From positions 2,302,501 to 2,366,500 of the forward strand of contig NZ_JAHBRW010000001.1 of the NCBI RefSeq assembly GCF_018398315.1: 64,000 nucleotides of DNA, given 5' to 3'. Shown in pieces: positions 46,161-54,617 of the stretch (the stretch's first letter is position 1; each line of letters starts with the position of its first letter). The notes under the pieces are model-generated. The model searched no databases. It worked only from the letters and a program-made list of their open reading frames with translations, and had not been told where the DNA came from. This DNA comes from Chelatococcus sp. YT9 (lineage in GTDB: Bacteria > Pseudomonadota > Alphaproteobacteria > Rhizobiales > Beijerinckiaceae). The position numbers were made by a program, and so were the translations under genes.

Positions 46161-47203
46161 CTTCCCCTGTTGCGGCTACGGCCAAGGTTCCCTGCACGAT
46201 CGTCACCGGCTTTCTCGGCGCCGGCAAGACGAGCCTCCTGCGCCACGTGCTCACCAACGCGGACGGGCGCCGGCTCGCCGTCATCGTCAACGAGTTCGGC
46301 GATGTCGGGATCGACGGCGAGATCCTGAAGGGCTGCGGCGTCGAGGCCTGCCCGGAGGACAATATCGTCGAGCTCGCCAACGGCTGCCTCTGCTGCACGG
46401 TCGCGGATGATTTCATCCCGGCGTTGGAGGGCCTGCTCGCCAAGGCCGAGCCGCCGGAGCATATTCTCATCGAGACCTCGGGGCTCGCGCTGCCGAAGCC
46501 TTTGGTCAAGGCCTTCAACTGGCCGGCGATCGCCTCGCGCGTCACTGTCGACGGCGTCATCACCGTGGTCGACGGCGCGGCAACCGCCGCCGGGCGTTTC
46601 GCCGACGATCCCGAGGCGCTCGCCCGCCAGCGCGCAGCCGATCCCTCGCTCGACCACGACAATCCCCTCGAGGAGGTGTTCGAGGATCAGCTGCTCTCGG
46701 CCGATCTCGTCATCCTCAACAAGGCGGACCTTCTCACCGGCGATGACGAGGCGCGGGTGCGTGCCGAGATCGCGGAAACCGTGCCGCGCGCCGTGAAGGT
46801 CGTCACCACCCGCGAGGGCGTGGTCGATCCCAAAGTGCTGCTCGGCCTCGGTGCCGCCGCCGAAAGCGACCTCGATGCCCGTCCCTCCCATCACGACGCG
46901 GAAGAGGAGCACGATCACGACGACTTCGACTCGTTCGTCGTCGAAATCCCCGAGCAGGATGACACGGAGGTGGTGGTCGCCCGGCTCAAGGCCGCGGCCG
47001 AAGCCCACGACATCCTGCGCATCAAAGGCTTCCTCGCCGTTGCCGGCAAGCCGCTCCGGCTTCTCGTGCAGGGGGTCGGCGCCCGCTTCCAGCAGCAGTT
47101 CGAACGCCCCTTCGCGGCCACCGAGGCGCGCGTCGGCCGGCTCGTCGTCATCGGCCAGAAGGGCTTCGACCGCGACGCCGTGACGGCTGCCATCCTCGGC
47201 TGA
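46157..47203 (+). CDS. cobW: cobalamin biosynthesis GTPase CobW
   Basis: A 348-residue G3E GTPase. Walker A is GFLGAGKTS (residues 18-26), the metal site is NGCLCCTV (CxCC), and NKADLL is the base-specificity motif. A His/Asp/Glu-rich stretch (HHDAEEEHDHDD) precedes the C-terminal CobW domain. CobW is thought to load cobalt into the CobNST chelatase, and here it directly precedes cobN, 12 bases apart. Confidence 0.95.
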   Translation: MTSPVAATAKVPCTIVTGFLGAGKTSLLRHVLTNADGRRLAVIVNEFGDVGIDGEILKGCGVEACPEDNIVELANGCLCCTVADDFIPALEGLLAKAEPPEHILIETSGLALPKPLVKAFNWPAIASRVTVDGVITVVDGAATAAGRFADDPEALARQRAADPSLDHDNPLEEVFEDQLLSADLVILNKADLLTGDDEARVRAEIAETVPRAVKVVTTREGVVDPKVLLGLGAAAESDLDARPSHHDAEEEHDHDDFDSFVVEIPEQDDTEVVVARLKAAAEAHDILRIKGFLAVAGKPLRLLVQGVGARFQQQFERPFAATEARVGRLVVIGQKGFDRDAVTAAILG

Positions 47204-47215
47204 GGGGAGGGCGCG

Positions 47216-50200
47216 ATGCATCTCCTGCCGGTTGCGGCTGTCGGGCTCGATCAGGCGGAGACGCCGGTCGATCTCGGCCAGACTCCGGCGGAGATGGTGA
47301 TCCTCTCCTTCACTGACACGGATCTCGCCGCGCTCGCCACGGCCCATGAGCGCGCCGGCGTCTCGCTGCCGACGCTGCGGCTCGCCAATCTCCAGCGCCT
47401 CAGGCATCCCCTGTCTGTCGATCTCTACGTCGAGGAGGTCATCGACAAGGCCCGGATCGTCGTGCTGCGCTGCCTCGGCGGGCTCGACTATCTCGACTAC
47501 GGCCTCAACGAGATTGCCGCGAGTTGCATCAGGCGCGGCGCCATTCTCGTGGCGCTCGCCGGCGACGATCGCCCGGACGAGCGCCTCGCCGCCCTCTCGC
47601 GCGCCGACCGCGACCTCTACGATGCGCTGGACGGCTATTTCCGCGCCGGCGGCGTGGACAATTGCGGCGCCGCGCTGTCGCTGATGGCCAACGCACTCGG
47701 CGCAAGCCTGCCCATCCCACCCCCGCGCCTCGTGCCGGCGGCGGGAGTATTTGCACCGGAAGCGCCCGTTTCACATCTCCCCGGCGGGGAGGGACGGGAT
47801 GACACGGACGCGCGGCACCCGGGTGAGCCCGCTGGAAGCGCCGCCGCCGATCCCTCCCCTCCAGGGGAGGGTGGCGCCGCAGGCGCCGGGTGGGGATCCG
47901 GCCTCCGCGGCTCGCGTCAAGACAATCGCGTATCGACCCCACCCGACCTTGCCGGGGGCAAGGCCACCCTCCCCTGGAGGGGAGGGATCGCGGAGCCATT
48001 TGCGGAGAACGGCGCAACAGCCCTCATCCTGTTCTACCGCTCGGTCTATCTCGCGGGCGATACCGCGCCGATCTCGGCGCTGGCCGAGGCGCTGGCGGCG
48101 AAGGGCCTCACCCCCGTCGCGCTGTTCGTTTCCAGCCTCAAGGACCCCGACGCGATCACGGTGGTCAAGGCCGCGATCGCGCGTCACAGGCCGGCGGTGA
48201 TCCTGAACACGACCGCCTTCTCGGCGCAGCATGGCGAAGGCGGCAGCGTGCTCGACCGCGCCGGCTGCCCTGTGCTGCAGGTGATCCTGGCGGGGTCGCC
48301 GCGCGAGGCCTGGGAGGAGAGCCCGCGGGGCCTCGGCGCGGCCGATTTCGCCATGAACGTCGCCCTGCCGGAGATCGACGGGCGGCTCACGACGACCGCG
48401 ATTTCCTTCAAGGCGGAGGCGTCCGCCAATCCGGCGCTCGAATTCGCCGTGGTGCGCCATGAGCCCGATCCGGCCCAGATCGCCCTGGTCGCGGATCGCG
48501 CGGCGGGCTGGGTGCGGCTCGCCGCCACGCCGCCCAGCGCGCGGCGCATCGCGGTGATCGTCGCCGACTATCCCTCGCGCGGCGGGCGCACCGGCTATGC
48601 CGTGGGTCTCGACACCGGCCGCAGCGCCGCCAACCTGCTGTCGTGGCTGGCGAAAGCGGGCTATGCGGCTGACACGACCGTTCCGGCTGAGGCCATCCTG
48701 CCGCGCCTCGAGGCGGGCACGGAGCGCGCCGCGCTCAGCCTGTCGCGCTACCGGGACTGGCTCGCCGCGACGCCGCAAGCCTTCCGCGATGCCGTGACGG
48801 CGGCCTGGGGCGAGCCGGAGGACGACGCCGCGCTCGCGGAAGGCGCGTTCTCCTTCCCCGTGATGAGGGCCGGCCATGTGGTGCTGGCATTGCAGCCGGA
48901 GCGCGGGCGAGACGCCGACCGCAAGGCGAGCTATCATGACCCGGCGCTGCCGCCGCGCCACGCCTATTGCGCCTTCTATGCCTGGCTTGCGCTCGGCCGG
49001 TCGGGCGGCGGCGAGGAGGTCGATGCCATCGTCCATCTCGGCACCCATGGCACGCTCGAATGGCTGCCCGGCAAGACCGCCGCGCTGTCGCCCGCCTGCG
49101 CACCGCAGGTGCTGACAGGCGCGTTGCCGGTGATCTACCCCTTCATCGTCAACAATCCCGGCGAGGCGGCGGTGGCGCGCCGGCGGATCGGCGCCGTCAC
49201 GATCGGCCATCTCACGCCGCCCATCGGCGAGGCTGGGCTCCACGGCGCGGCCGCCGAGCTGGAAGCGCTGGTCGATGAATATGCCGCCGCCGACGGCCTC
49301 GATACGAAGCGCCAGCGGCTCCTGAAATCCGCCATCGTTGACAAGGCGCGCGAGACGGGGCTCGCCGCCGAATGCGGCGCCGGGGCCAGTGACGACGACA
49401 CGCTGATCACCGCGCTCGACGCCTGGCTGTGCGACCTCAAGGAATTCGCCATCCGCGACGGGCTGCATGTGCTGGGCGAGGCCCCGCCAGCCGCCGCCGG
49501 CGCCGCCATGGCCGCCATGATGGGAGACGCCGCAGCCGAAGCGCGCCTGCGCATCGCGGCCTCGCCGCAGGCGGAAAAGGCAGCGCTCCTGGCGGCGCTG
49601 GACGGGCGCTTCGTGCCGCCCGGTCCGGCGGGCGCGCCGACGCGCGGGCGGCTCGACGTGCTGCCGACCGGCCGTAATCTCACCGGGCTCGACCCGCGCG
49701 CCATCCCGACGCGCACGGCGCTTGCCATCGGGGAGCGGGCGGCGGCGGAGGTGCTGCGGCGCTATCTCCAGGACCATGGCGACTGGCCGCGCGCGCTCGT
49801 CATGGACCTCTGGGCCTCGATGACGCTGCGCACCGGCGGCGACGACCTCGCCGAGGCGCTCACGCTGATGGGCGCGCGCCCACGCTGGGACCATGCCTCG
49901 AACCGCGTCACCGGCGTCGAGATCGTGCCCGGGTCGCGCCTGGATCGGCCGCGCATCGACGTGACGCTCCGCATTTCCGGGCTGTTCCGGGATGCCTTCA
50001 CCCGGCAGATCACCCTGTTCGACCAGGCGGTCAAGGCGATCGCGGCCCTCGACGAGGAGGACGATTTCAACCCGCTCGCGGCAGCAAGGCGGCGCGGCGA
50101 GCCGCTCGACCGCATTTTCTCCGGCGCGCCCGGCACCTATGGCGCGGGTGTGTCCGCGCGGGTGCTCGACGGCGACTGGTCGGGGCGCGAGGCGCTGGCC

Positions 50201-50818
50201 GACAGCTATCTCGCCGCCGGCGGCTATGCCATCGGCGGCGACGGGACGGCGCGGCCGGCGTCCCAGGCTTTCAGAGAGCGCGTGCGGACCGCCGACGCGC
50301 TGGTGCACTCCCGTGACGACGGCGAGCGCGACGCGCTCGACACCGAGGACGTGGCCGATTTCGTGGGCGGCTTCGCGGCGGCGGCCGAGGCGCTCGGGGC
50401 GAGCCCCGCGCTCATCCATCTCGACACCAGCCGGCCGGATGCGCCGCGCGCGCGGCTGATGGCCGAGGAGATCGCCCGCATTGCCCGCAGCCGCCTCGCC
50501 AATCCGCGTTGGATCGCGGGGCAACTGCGCCATGGCTATCGCGGCATCGCCGAGCTCGCGCAAGGTGTCGACGCGCTCTATGCCTTCGCGGCGACCTCGA
50601 ACACGGTCGGCCATCGGCCTTTCGAAATGGTCTTCGACGCCTATGTCGCCGACGAGGCCGTATGGTCGGCCATTTCGGCCGCCAATCCCGCCGCCGCACG
50701 CGCCATCGCCGCGCGTTTCGCCGATGCCCTGAAGCGCGGCCTGTGGCAGCCACGCCGCAATTCGGTCTATGGACGGCTCGCGGCCGCCCTCGGCGCGATG
50801 CCGGAGGCTGCGGAATGA
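47216..50818 (+). CDS. cobN: cobaltochelatase subunit CobN, with an in-frame palindromic repeat
   Basis: A 1200-residue large subunit that inserts cobalt into hydrogenobyrinic acid a,c-diamide with CobS and CobT (not in the window). Conserved blocks include YCAFYAWLALG, DAIVHLGTHGTLEWLPGK, YPFIVNNPGEAAVARRR, DVTLRISGLFRDAFTRQI, FSGAPGTYGAGVS and NTVGHRPFEMVFDAYVAD. The start and end are family-like. Residues 212-258, and probably about 25 residues before them, are a low-complexity insert made by repeat DNA at 47849-47989. It sits in the linker before ALILFYRSVYLAGDT. The chelatase core looks intact. The stop overlaps cobG (ATGA). Confidence 0.95.
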   Translation: MHLLPVAAVGLDQAETPVDLGQTPAEMVILSFTDTDLAALATAHERAGVSLPTLRLANLQRLRHPLSVDLYVEEVIDKARIVVLRCLGGLDYLDYGLNEIAASCIRRGAILVALAGDDRPDERLAALSRADRDLYDALDGYFRAGGVDNCGAALSLMANALGASLPIPPPRLVPAAGVFAPEAPVSHLPGGEGRDDTDARHPGEPAGSAAADPSPPGEGGAAGAGWGSGLRGSRQDNRVSTPPDLAGGKATLPWRGGIAEPFAENGATALILFYRSVYLAGDTAPISALAEALAAKGLTPVALFVSSLKDPDAITVVKAAIARHRPAVILNTTAFSAQHGEGGSVLDRAGCPVLQVILAGSPREAWEESPRGLGAADFAMNVALPEIDGRLTTTAISFKAEASANPALEFAVVRHEPDPAQIALVADRAAGWVRLAATPPSARRIAVIVADYPSRGGRTGYAVGLDTGRSAANLLSWLAKAGYAADTTVPAEAILPRLEAGTERAALSLSRYRDWLAATPQAFRDAVTAAWGEPEDDAALAEGAFSFPVMRAGHVVLALQPERGRDADRKASYHDPALPPRHAYCAFYAWLALGRSGGGEEVDAIVHLGTHGTLEWLPGKTAALSPACAPQVLTGALPVIYPFIVNNPGEAAVARRRIGAVTIGHLTPPIGEAGLHGAAAELEALVDEYAAADGLDTKRQRLLKSAIVDKARETGLAAECGAGASDDDTLITALDAWLCDLKEFAIRDGLHVLGEAPPAAAGAAMAAMMGDAAAEARLRIAASPQAEKAALLAALDGRFVPPGPAGAPTRGRLDVLPTGRNLTGLDPRAIPTRTALAIGERAAAEVLRRYLQDHGDWPRALVMDLWASMTLRTGGDDLAEALTLMGARPRWDHASNRVTGVEIVPGSRLDRPRIDVTLRISGLFRDAFTRQITLFDQAVKAIAALDEEDDFNPLAAARRRGEPLDRIFSGAPGTYGAGVSARVLDGDWSGREALADSYLAAGGYAIGGDGTARPASQAFRERVRTADALVHSRDDGERDALDTEDVADFVGGFAAAAEALGASPALIHLDTSRPDAPRARLMAEEIARIARSRLANPRWIAGQLRHGYRGIAELAQGVDALYAFAATSNTVGHRPFEMVFDAYVADEAVWSAISAANPAAARAIAARFADALKRGLWQPRRNSVYGRLAAALGAMPEAAE
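47849..47989. repeat. in-frame palindromic repeat inside cobN (family A, 141 bp)
   Basis: The outer arms are perfect 27-bp inverted copies (47849-47875 and 47963-47989), each itself near-palindromic (CCCTCCCCT...AGGGGAGGG). Inner hairpins are GGCGCC-GCA-GGCGCC and CTTGCC-GGGG-GCAAG, plus GGGTGGGGATC against GACCCCACCC. The length is 47 codons with no stop. It encodes a Pro/Gly-rich peptide starting DPSPPGEGG and ending ATLPWRGGI. A smaller palindrome, TCTCCCCGGCGGGGAGGGA, lies upstream at 47776-47794, also in frame. Confidence 0.93.
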
Positions 50819-52461
50819 GCGCGGCGGCTGTCGTCGATCGCCGGCGCGGCTGGTGTCCCGGCGCGCTGCGCCCGATGGCGACCGGCGATGGCCTGCTCGT
50901 GCGGCTGCGCCTCACCGCCGGGCATCTTCCCGTCGCGACCGCCCGGCTGATCGCCGATCTCGCTGACCGCCACGGCAACGGGCTGATCGACCTGAGCAGC
51001 CGCGCCAATCTGCAGCTGCGCGGCGTGAGCGAGGCAAGCCTCGGTTCGCTGCAGGCCGAACTGGCGCAGGCCGGCCTTCTCGACGAGAGCCCGGCCCATG
51101 AGGCCGCGCGCAATGTGCTGGCGAGCCCGCTGTCGGATTGCGACCCAACGGCCTTGTGCGACGCGCATGGGGCGGTGCGAGCGCTGGAAGCGGCGCTGAT
51201 GGGCGAGGTGGGTGATGTCGGTGCGCCCGCTGATCCCTCCCCTCAAGGGGAGGGTGGCCTTGCCTTCGGCAAGGTCGGGTGGGGTCGAAAGGCAGAGGAT
51301 GTCGGGTCCCCGCCCGGCGCCTGCGGCGCCACCCTCCCCTTGAGGGGAGGGATCGGCGCGCCACTGGCTCTGCCGCCCAAGTTCTCCTGGATCGTCGACG
51401 ACGGCGGCGCGCGGGCGCTGGACGACATCGCAGCCGATGTCCGTTTTCGCGCTGTCATGCACGAAGGCGTGGTGCTATGGGCGGTCGGCCTCGATACGCT
51501 GGCGGGCATCGACTGGATCGGCACCTCACCGCTTTCAGCCTTGCCGGATGTCGCCCGTGCGATCGGCCTCGCCTTCGTCGCGGCGATGGCGCGCGATCCC
51601 GGCTTGCGCCGCATGCGCCAGCTCGATGCGGCGGGGCGGCGGGAGTTCGTCACGGCGCTCGTCTTGGCGCTTGCGCCGTTGCAGCCGGCGCCCCCTCACC
51701 CCAGCCCTCTCTCCACAGGGGAGAGGGGGCGAAGCCTCTATGGCGCTGCCTCCGTCGCAACCGCCGCCGCTGGTCTCCCTCTCCCCGGCGGGGAGAGGGC
51801 CGGGGCGAGGGGTATTCCGACGCTGGTGAGGGGTATTCCGACACCCGGAATGGCAACAGACCCCGCCGTTCTCACGCTCGCCCTGCCGTTCGGGCGCATG
51901 ACCGCGCGGCAGCTCGCTCTTCTCGCGGAGCTTGCCGAGAGGGAGGGCTGCGGGGCGCTGAGGCTCGGGCCGTGGCGGCAGGTCCATCTGCCGGGGATCG
52001 CCCTGGGCCGGGCGGCAGCGCTGATGGCCAGCGCCGCGGCGGCCGGATTCATCACGGATCCGGATGATGCGCGGCTCGCCATCATCGCCTGTCCCGGCGC
52101 GCCCGCCTGCGGCAGCGGGGAGATGCCCGCCCAGGAGGATGCGATACGCATCGCCGCGACGGTGGGGGATCTGGCCGGGGCCGGCTTCGGCCTCCATGTT
52201 TCCGGCTGCGCCAAGGGCTGCGCGGCACAGGCGACGGGGCGCCATCCCCCGGGGCTGACACTCGTCGGCGGCGATGGCCGCTACGAATTGGTGCGCGGCG
52301 GCGCGGCCCATGCTAGGCCCATCGTCGCGCTCGGCGCGGCGGAGGCGGCGGCGGGGATCGCGCGCCTCGCCGCCCATTGTCGGGCGCGTGGTGGCGTCGC
52401 CGCGCTGGCGGCGCTGGACGACAGGGAGTTGGCAGGGATGTTCGTGGCGTCTGATGGTTGA
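50815..52461 (+). CDS. cobG: precorrin-3B synthase CobG, enlarged by in-frame repeats
   Basis: A 548-residue nitrite/sulfite-reductase-like monooxygenase converting precorrin-3A to precorrin-3B. It shows the ferredoxin-like half-domain (RLTAGHLPVATARLIADLAD, GLIDLSSRANLQLRG). The Fe-S ligands are CPGAPACGSGE and VSGCAKGCAAQ. Two inserts of repeat DNA (residues 140-180 and about 293-343) explain a length well above my recollection of about 460 for the Pseudomonas denitrificans protein. Both avoid the Fe-S motifs. It starts inside the cobN stop and overlaps cobH by eight bases. Confidence 0.92.
   Translation: MSAAAVVDRRRGWCPGALRPMATGDGLLVRLRLTAGHLPVATARLIADLADRHGNGLIDLSSRANLQLRGVSEASLGSLQAELAQAGLLDESPAHEAARNVLASPLSDCDPTALCDAHGAVRALEAALMGEVGDVGAPADPSPQGEGGLAFGKVGWGRKAEDVGSPPGACGATLPLRGGIGAPLALPPKFSWIVDDGGARALDDIAADVRFRAVMHEGVVLWAVGLDTLAGIDWIGTSPLSALPDVARAIGLAFVAAMARDPGLRRMRQLDAAGRREFVTALVLALAPLQPAPPHPSPLSTGERGRSLYGAASVATAAAGLPLPGGERAGARGIPTLVRGIPTPGMATDPAVLTLALPFGRMTARQLALLAELAEREGCGALRLGPWRQVHLPGIALGRAAALMASAAAAGFITDPDDARLAIIACPGAPACGSGEMPAQEDAIRIAATVGDLAGAGFGLHVSGCAKGCAAQATGRHPPGLTLVGGDGRYELVRGGAAHARPIVALGAAEAAAGIARLAAHCRARGGVAALAALDDRELAGMFVASDG
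51232..51354. repeat. in-frame palindromic repeat inside cobG (family A, 123 bp, inverted copy)
   Basis: The arms at 51232-51258 and 51328-51354 are perfect 27-bp inverted copies and differ from the cobN arms by one or two central bases. The inner modules occur in the opposite order to cobN: CCTTGCC-TTC-GGCAAGG first, GGCGCC-TGC-GGCGCC second. So this is the same element reversed. It is 41 codons, starting DPSPQGEGG and ending ATLPLRGGI. Confidence 0.93.
51691..51842. repeat. second in-frame palindromic repeat inside cobG (family B) plus 21-bp tandem repeat
   Basis: CCCCTCACCCCAGCCCTCTC (from 51692) and GAGAGGGCCGGGGCGAGGGG (ending 51812) are inverted copies with a few mismatches. Each half contains a CCCTCTC-type hairpin like those at 24909 and 33413. 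It reads PPHPSPLSTGERG...LPLPGGERAGARG without a stop. It is followed by two copies of GAGGGGTATTCCGAC with a 21-base period (51807-51842), giving RGIPTLV RGIPTPG. Confidence 0.88.
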
Positions 52462-53098
52462 GGCAAGGAATTCCGATCGCGACTACATTCGCGAGGGTGA
52501 CGAGATCTACCGGCGATCCTTCGCCATCATCCGCTCCGAGGCGCGGCTTGCGCGCTTCTCGCCGGTGGAAGAGCGGGTCGCCGTGCGCATCATCCACGCC
52601 TCGGGCATGGTCGAGGTGGCCGACGACATCGCCATGACGCCGGATTTCGCCGAGACCGCGCGGGCGGCGCTCCGCGCCGGGGCTCCCATCCTCTGCGATT
52701 CCAAGATGGTCGCGAACGGCATCACCCGCGCGCGCCTGCCGGCGGACAATGCGGTGATCTGCACGCTGGATGATCCGTCCGTGCCGGGTCTCGCGCGCGA
52801 GATCGGCAATACGCGCAGCGCCGCGGCGCTCGAATTGTGGCGTCCCTATCTCGATGGCGCCGTCGCCGTCTTCGGCAATGCGCCGACCGCCCTGTTCCGC
52901 CTGCTCGAGATGCTGGACGCAGGCGCGCCCAAGCCAGCCGCCGTCATCGGCCTTCCCGTCGGCTTCGTTGGTGCGGCCGAGTCCAAGGAGGCGCTGATGG
53001 CCGATGGCCGCGTGCCGGCGCTCATCGTAAAGGGGCGCAAGGGCGGCAGCGCCATGGCGGCCGCGGCCGTGAACGCCCTGGCGAGGGATGCCGAGTGA
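52454..53098 (+). CDS. cobH: precorrin-8X methylmutase
   Basis: A 214-residue enzyme that moves the C-11 methyl to C-12, giving hydrogenobyrinic acid. The catalytic His is in VRIIHASGM, and CDSKMVANGI, NAPTALFRLLEML and GLPVGFVGAAESKE are conserved. ATG 52454 gives the usual N-terminus (DYIREGDEIYRRSFAIIR). It overlaps cobG by eight bases and cobI by four. Confidence 0.95.
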   Translation: MVEARNSDRDYIREGDEIYRRSFAIIRSEARLARFSPVEERVAVRIIHASGMVEVADDIAMTPDFAETARAALRAGAPILCDSKMVANGITRARLPADNAVICTLDDPSVPGLAREIGNTRSAAALELWRPYLDGAVAVFGNAPTALFRLLEMLDAGAPKPAAVIGLPVGFVGAAESKEALMADGRVPALIVKGRKGGSAMAAAAVNALARDAE

Positions 53099-53838
53099 GC
53101 CTCCCGCCCATTAAATCCGGCACGCTCTATGGCGTCGGCCTCGGTCCCGGCGAGGCGGACTACATGACGCTGCGGGCGGCCCGCGTCATTGCCGATGCCG
53201 ACATCCTCGCCTTCTTCGCCAAGCGCGGCCGCCCCGGCCATGCGCGCACCATCGCCGGCGGGCTGATCGACGCCGGCCGGCGCGAGATGCCGCTGGTCTA
53301 CCCAATGACAACGGAGATGCCGGCAGATTCGTCTGAATACCGGGCGAGCCTCGCGGCCTTCTATGAGGAGAGCGTGGCGGCGATTGCCGCCGAGCTCGCC
53401 GCCGGGGCGAGCGTCGCCGTGCTCTGCGAGGGCGACCCCTTCTTCTACGGGTCCTTCATGCATCTCTGGCGCCGGCTCTACGGCCGCTGGCCGGTGGAGG
53501 TGGTGCCCGGCGTCACCGGCATGTCGGGCGCCTGGACGCGGGCGGCCGCGCCGATCACCTGGGGCGATGACGTCCTGACGGTGCTGCCGGCGACCTTGCC
53601 CGAGGACGTGCTGGCCCGCCGCCTTGCCGATACCGACGCGGCCGTCATCATGAAGCTCGGGCGGCATCTGCCGAAGGTGCGGCGAGCGCTGGAAGCCGCC
53701 GGCATCGCGGACCGCGCCATCTATGTCGAACGCGGCACCATGGCCGACGAGCGCATCATGCCGCTCGGCGCCATGACCGACGCCGAGGCGCCTTACTTTG
53801 CCATGGTGATCGTGCCGGGCGAGGGCAGGCGGCCATGA
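53095..53838 (+). CDS. cobI: precorrin-2 C20-methyltransferase
   Basis: A 247-residue SAM-dependent tetrapyrrole methylase: LYGVGLGPGEADYMTLRAAR at the N-terminus, VAVLCEGDPFFYGSFMHLW, and VVPGVTGMSGAWTRAAAPIT. It makes precorrin-3A from precorrin-2. GTG 53095 lies in the cobH stop (GTGA) and is the only start giving a family-like N-terminus. Confidence 0.95.
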   Translation: MSLPPIKSGTLYGVGLGPGEADYMTLRAARVIADADILAFFAKRGRPGHARTIAGGLIDAGRREMPLVYPMTTEMPADSSEYRASLAAFYEESVAAIAAELAAGASVAVLCEGDPFFYGSFMHLWRRLYGRWPVEVVPGVTGMSGAWTRAAAPITWGDDVLTVLPATLPEDVLARRLADTDAAVIMKLGRHLPKVRRALEAAGIADRAIYVERGTMADERIMPLGAMTDAEAPYFAMVIVPGEGRRP

Positions 53839-54617
53839 GCCGGGAAAATACCGGGGAGGCCGCCGGCTGGCTCGTGGTGGTGGGCCTCGGCCCCGGTCCC
53901 GACCGCTGGCTCACGCCGGCCGCTTCCGCCGTGCTCGACGCCGCGACCGATGTCATCGGCTATGGCCCCTATACGGCGCGGCTGCCGGCCAGGGCGGGAC
54001 GCGCGGTGCATGCCAGCGACAACCGCGTCGAGATCGAGCGCGCGCGCCACGCCCTGGAGCTCGCCGGCGCCGGCCATCGGGTCGCGGTGGTGTCGGGCGG
54101 CGATCCCGGCGTCTTCGCCATGGCGGCCGCCGTTTTCGAGGCCATCGAGCATGGCCCGGCGGCATGGCGCGCGCTCGATATCCGCGTCGAGCCGGGGGTG
54201 ACGGCGATGCTGGCGGCGGCGGCCCGGGTCGGCGCGCCGTTGGGCCATGATTTCGCGGCGATCTCGCTCTCCGACAACCTGAAGCCATGGGAGGTCATCC
54301 TGCGCCGCCTGCGGCTGGCGGCGGAGGCCGATCTCGTCATCGCCCTCTACAATCCCGTCTCCCGCGCGCGGCCTGACAAGCTGCGCGAGGCCTTTGCGGC
54401 GCTCGGCGCCATCCGCGCGCCGGACACGCCTGTCATCATGGCTCGCGCGGTGGGGCGCCCGGACGAGCGCATCGCGCTGACGACGCTTGGCGAGGCGCCG
54501 GGCATCGAGGCCGACATGGCGACTGTCGTCATCGTCGGCTCCTCGGAAACCCGCCTCATTCCGCGCGCCGGCACGCCCTTCGTCTATACGCCGCGCAGCT
54601 ATGGAGCGGGACGGTGA
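53835..54617 (+). CDS. cobJ: precorrin-3B C17-methyltransferase
   Basis: A 260-residue tetrapyrrole methylase: LVVVGLGPGPDRWLTP, DVIGYGPYTARLP, AVVSGGDPGVFAMAAAVFE, and SLSDNLKPWEVILRRLRLAA with LYNPVSRARP, typical of CobJ/CbiH. It methylates C-17 with ring contraction to precorrin-4. It overlaps cobI by four bases and, at its 3' end, the convergent cobK by 19 bases. Confidence 0.95.
   Translation: MSRENTGEAAGWLVVVGLGPGPDRWLTPAASAVLDAATDVIGYGPYTARLPARAGRAVHASDNRVEIERARHALELAGAGHRVAVVSGGDPGVFAMAAAVFEAIEHGPAAWRALDIRVEPGVTAMLAAAARVGAPLGHDFAAISLSDNLKPWEVILRRLRLAAEADLVIALYNPVSRARPDKLREAFAALGAIRAPDTPVIMARAVGRPDERIALTTLGEAPGIEADMATVVIVGSSETRLIPRAGTPFVYTPRSYGAGR

Noticed and set aside
47771-50614. 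A 947-codon minus-strand open frame opposite cobN
   Set aside because: It is antisense to a clear CobN protein, has Arg/His/Gly-rich composition typical of GC-rich shadow frames and no family motif.
47849-51842. Frameshifts or assembly errors as the cause of the odd CobN and CobG segments
   Set aside because: Both family A inserts have exact paired 27-bp arms, lengths divisible by three and intact flanking frames, which errors would not produce.
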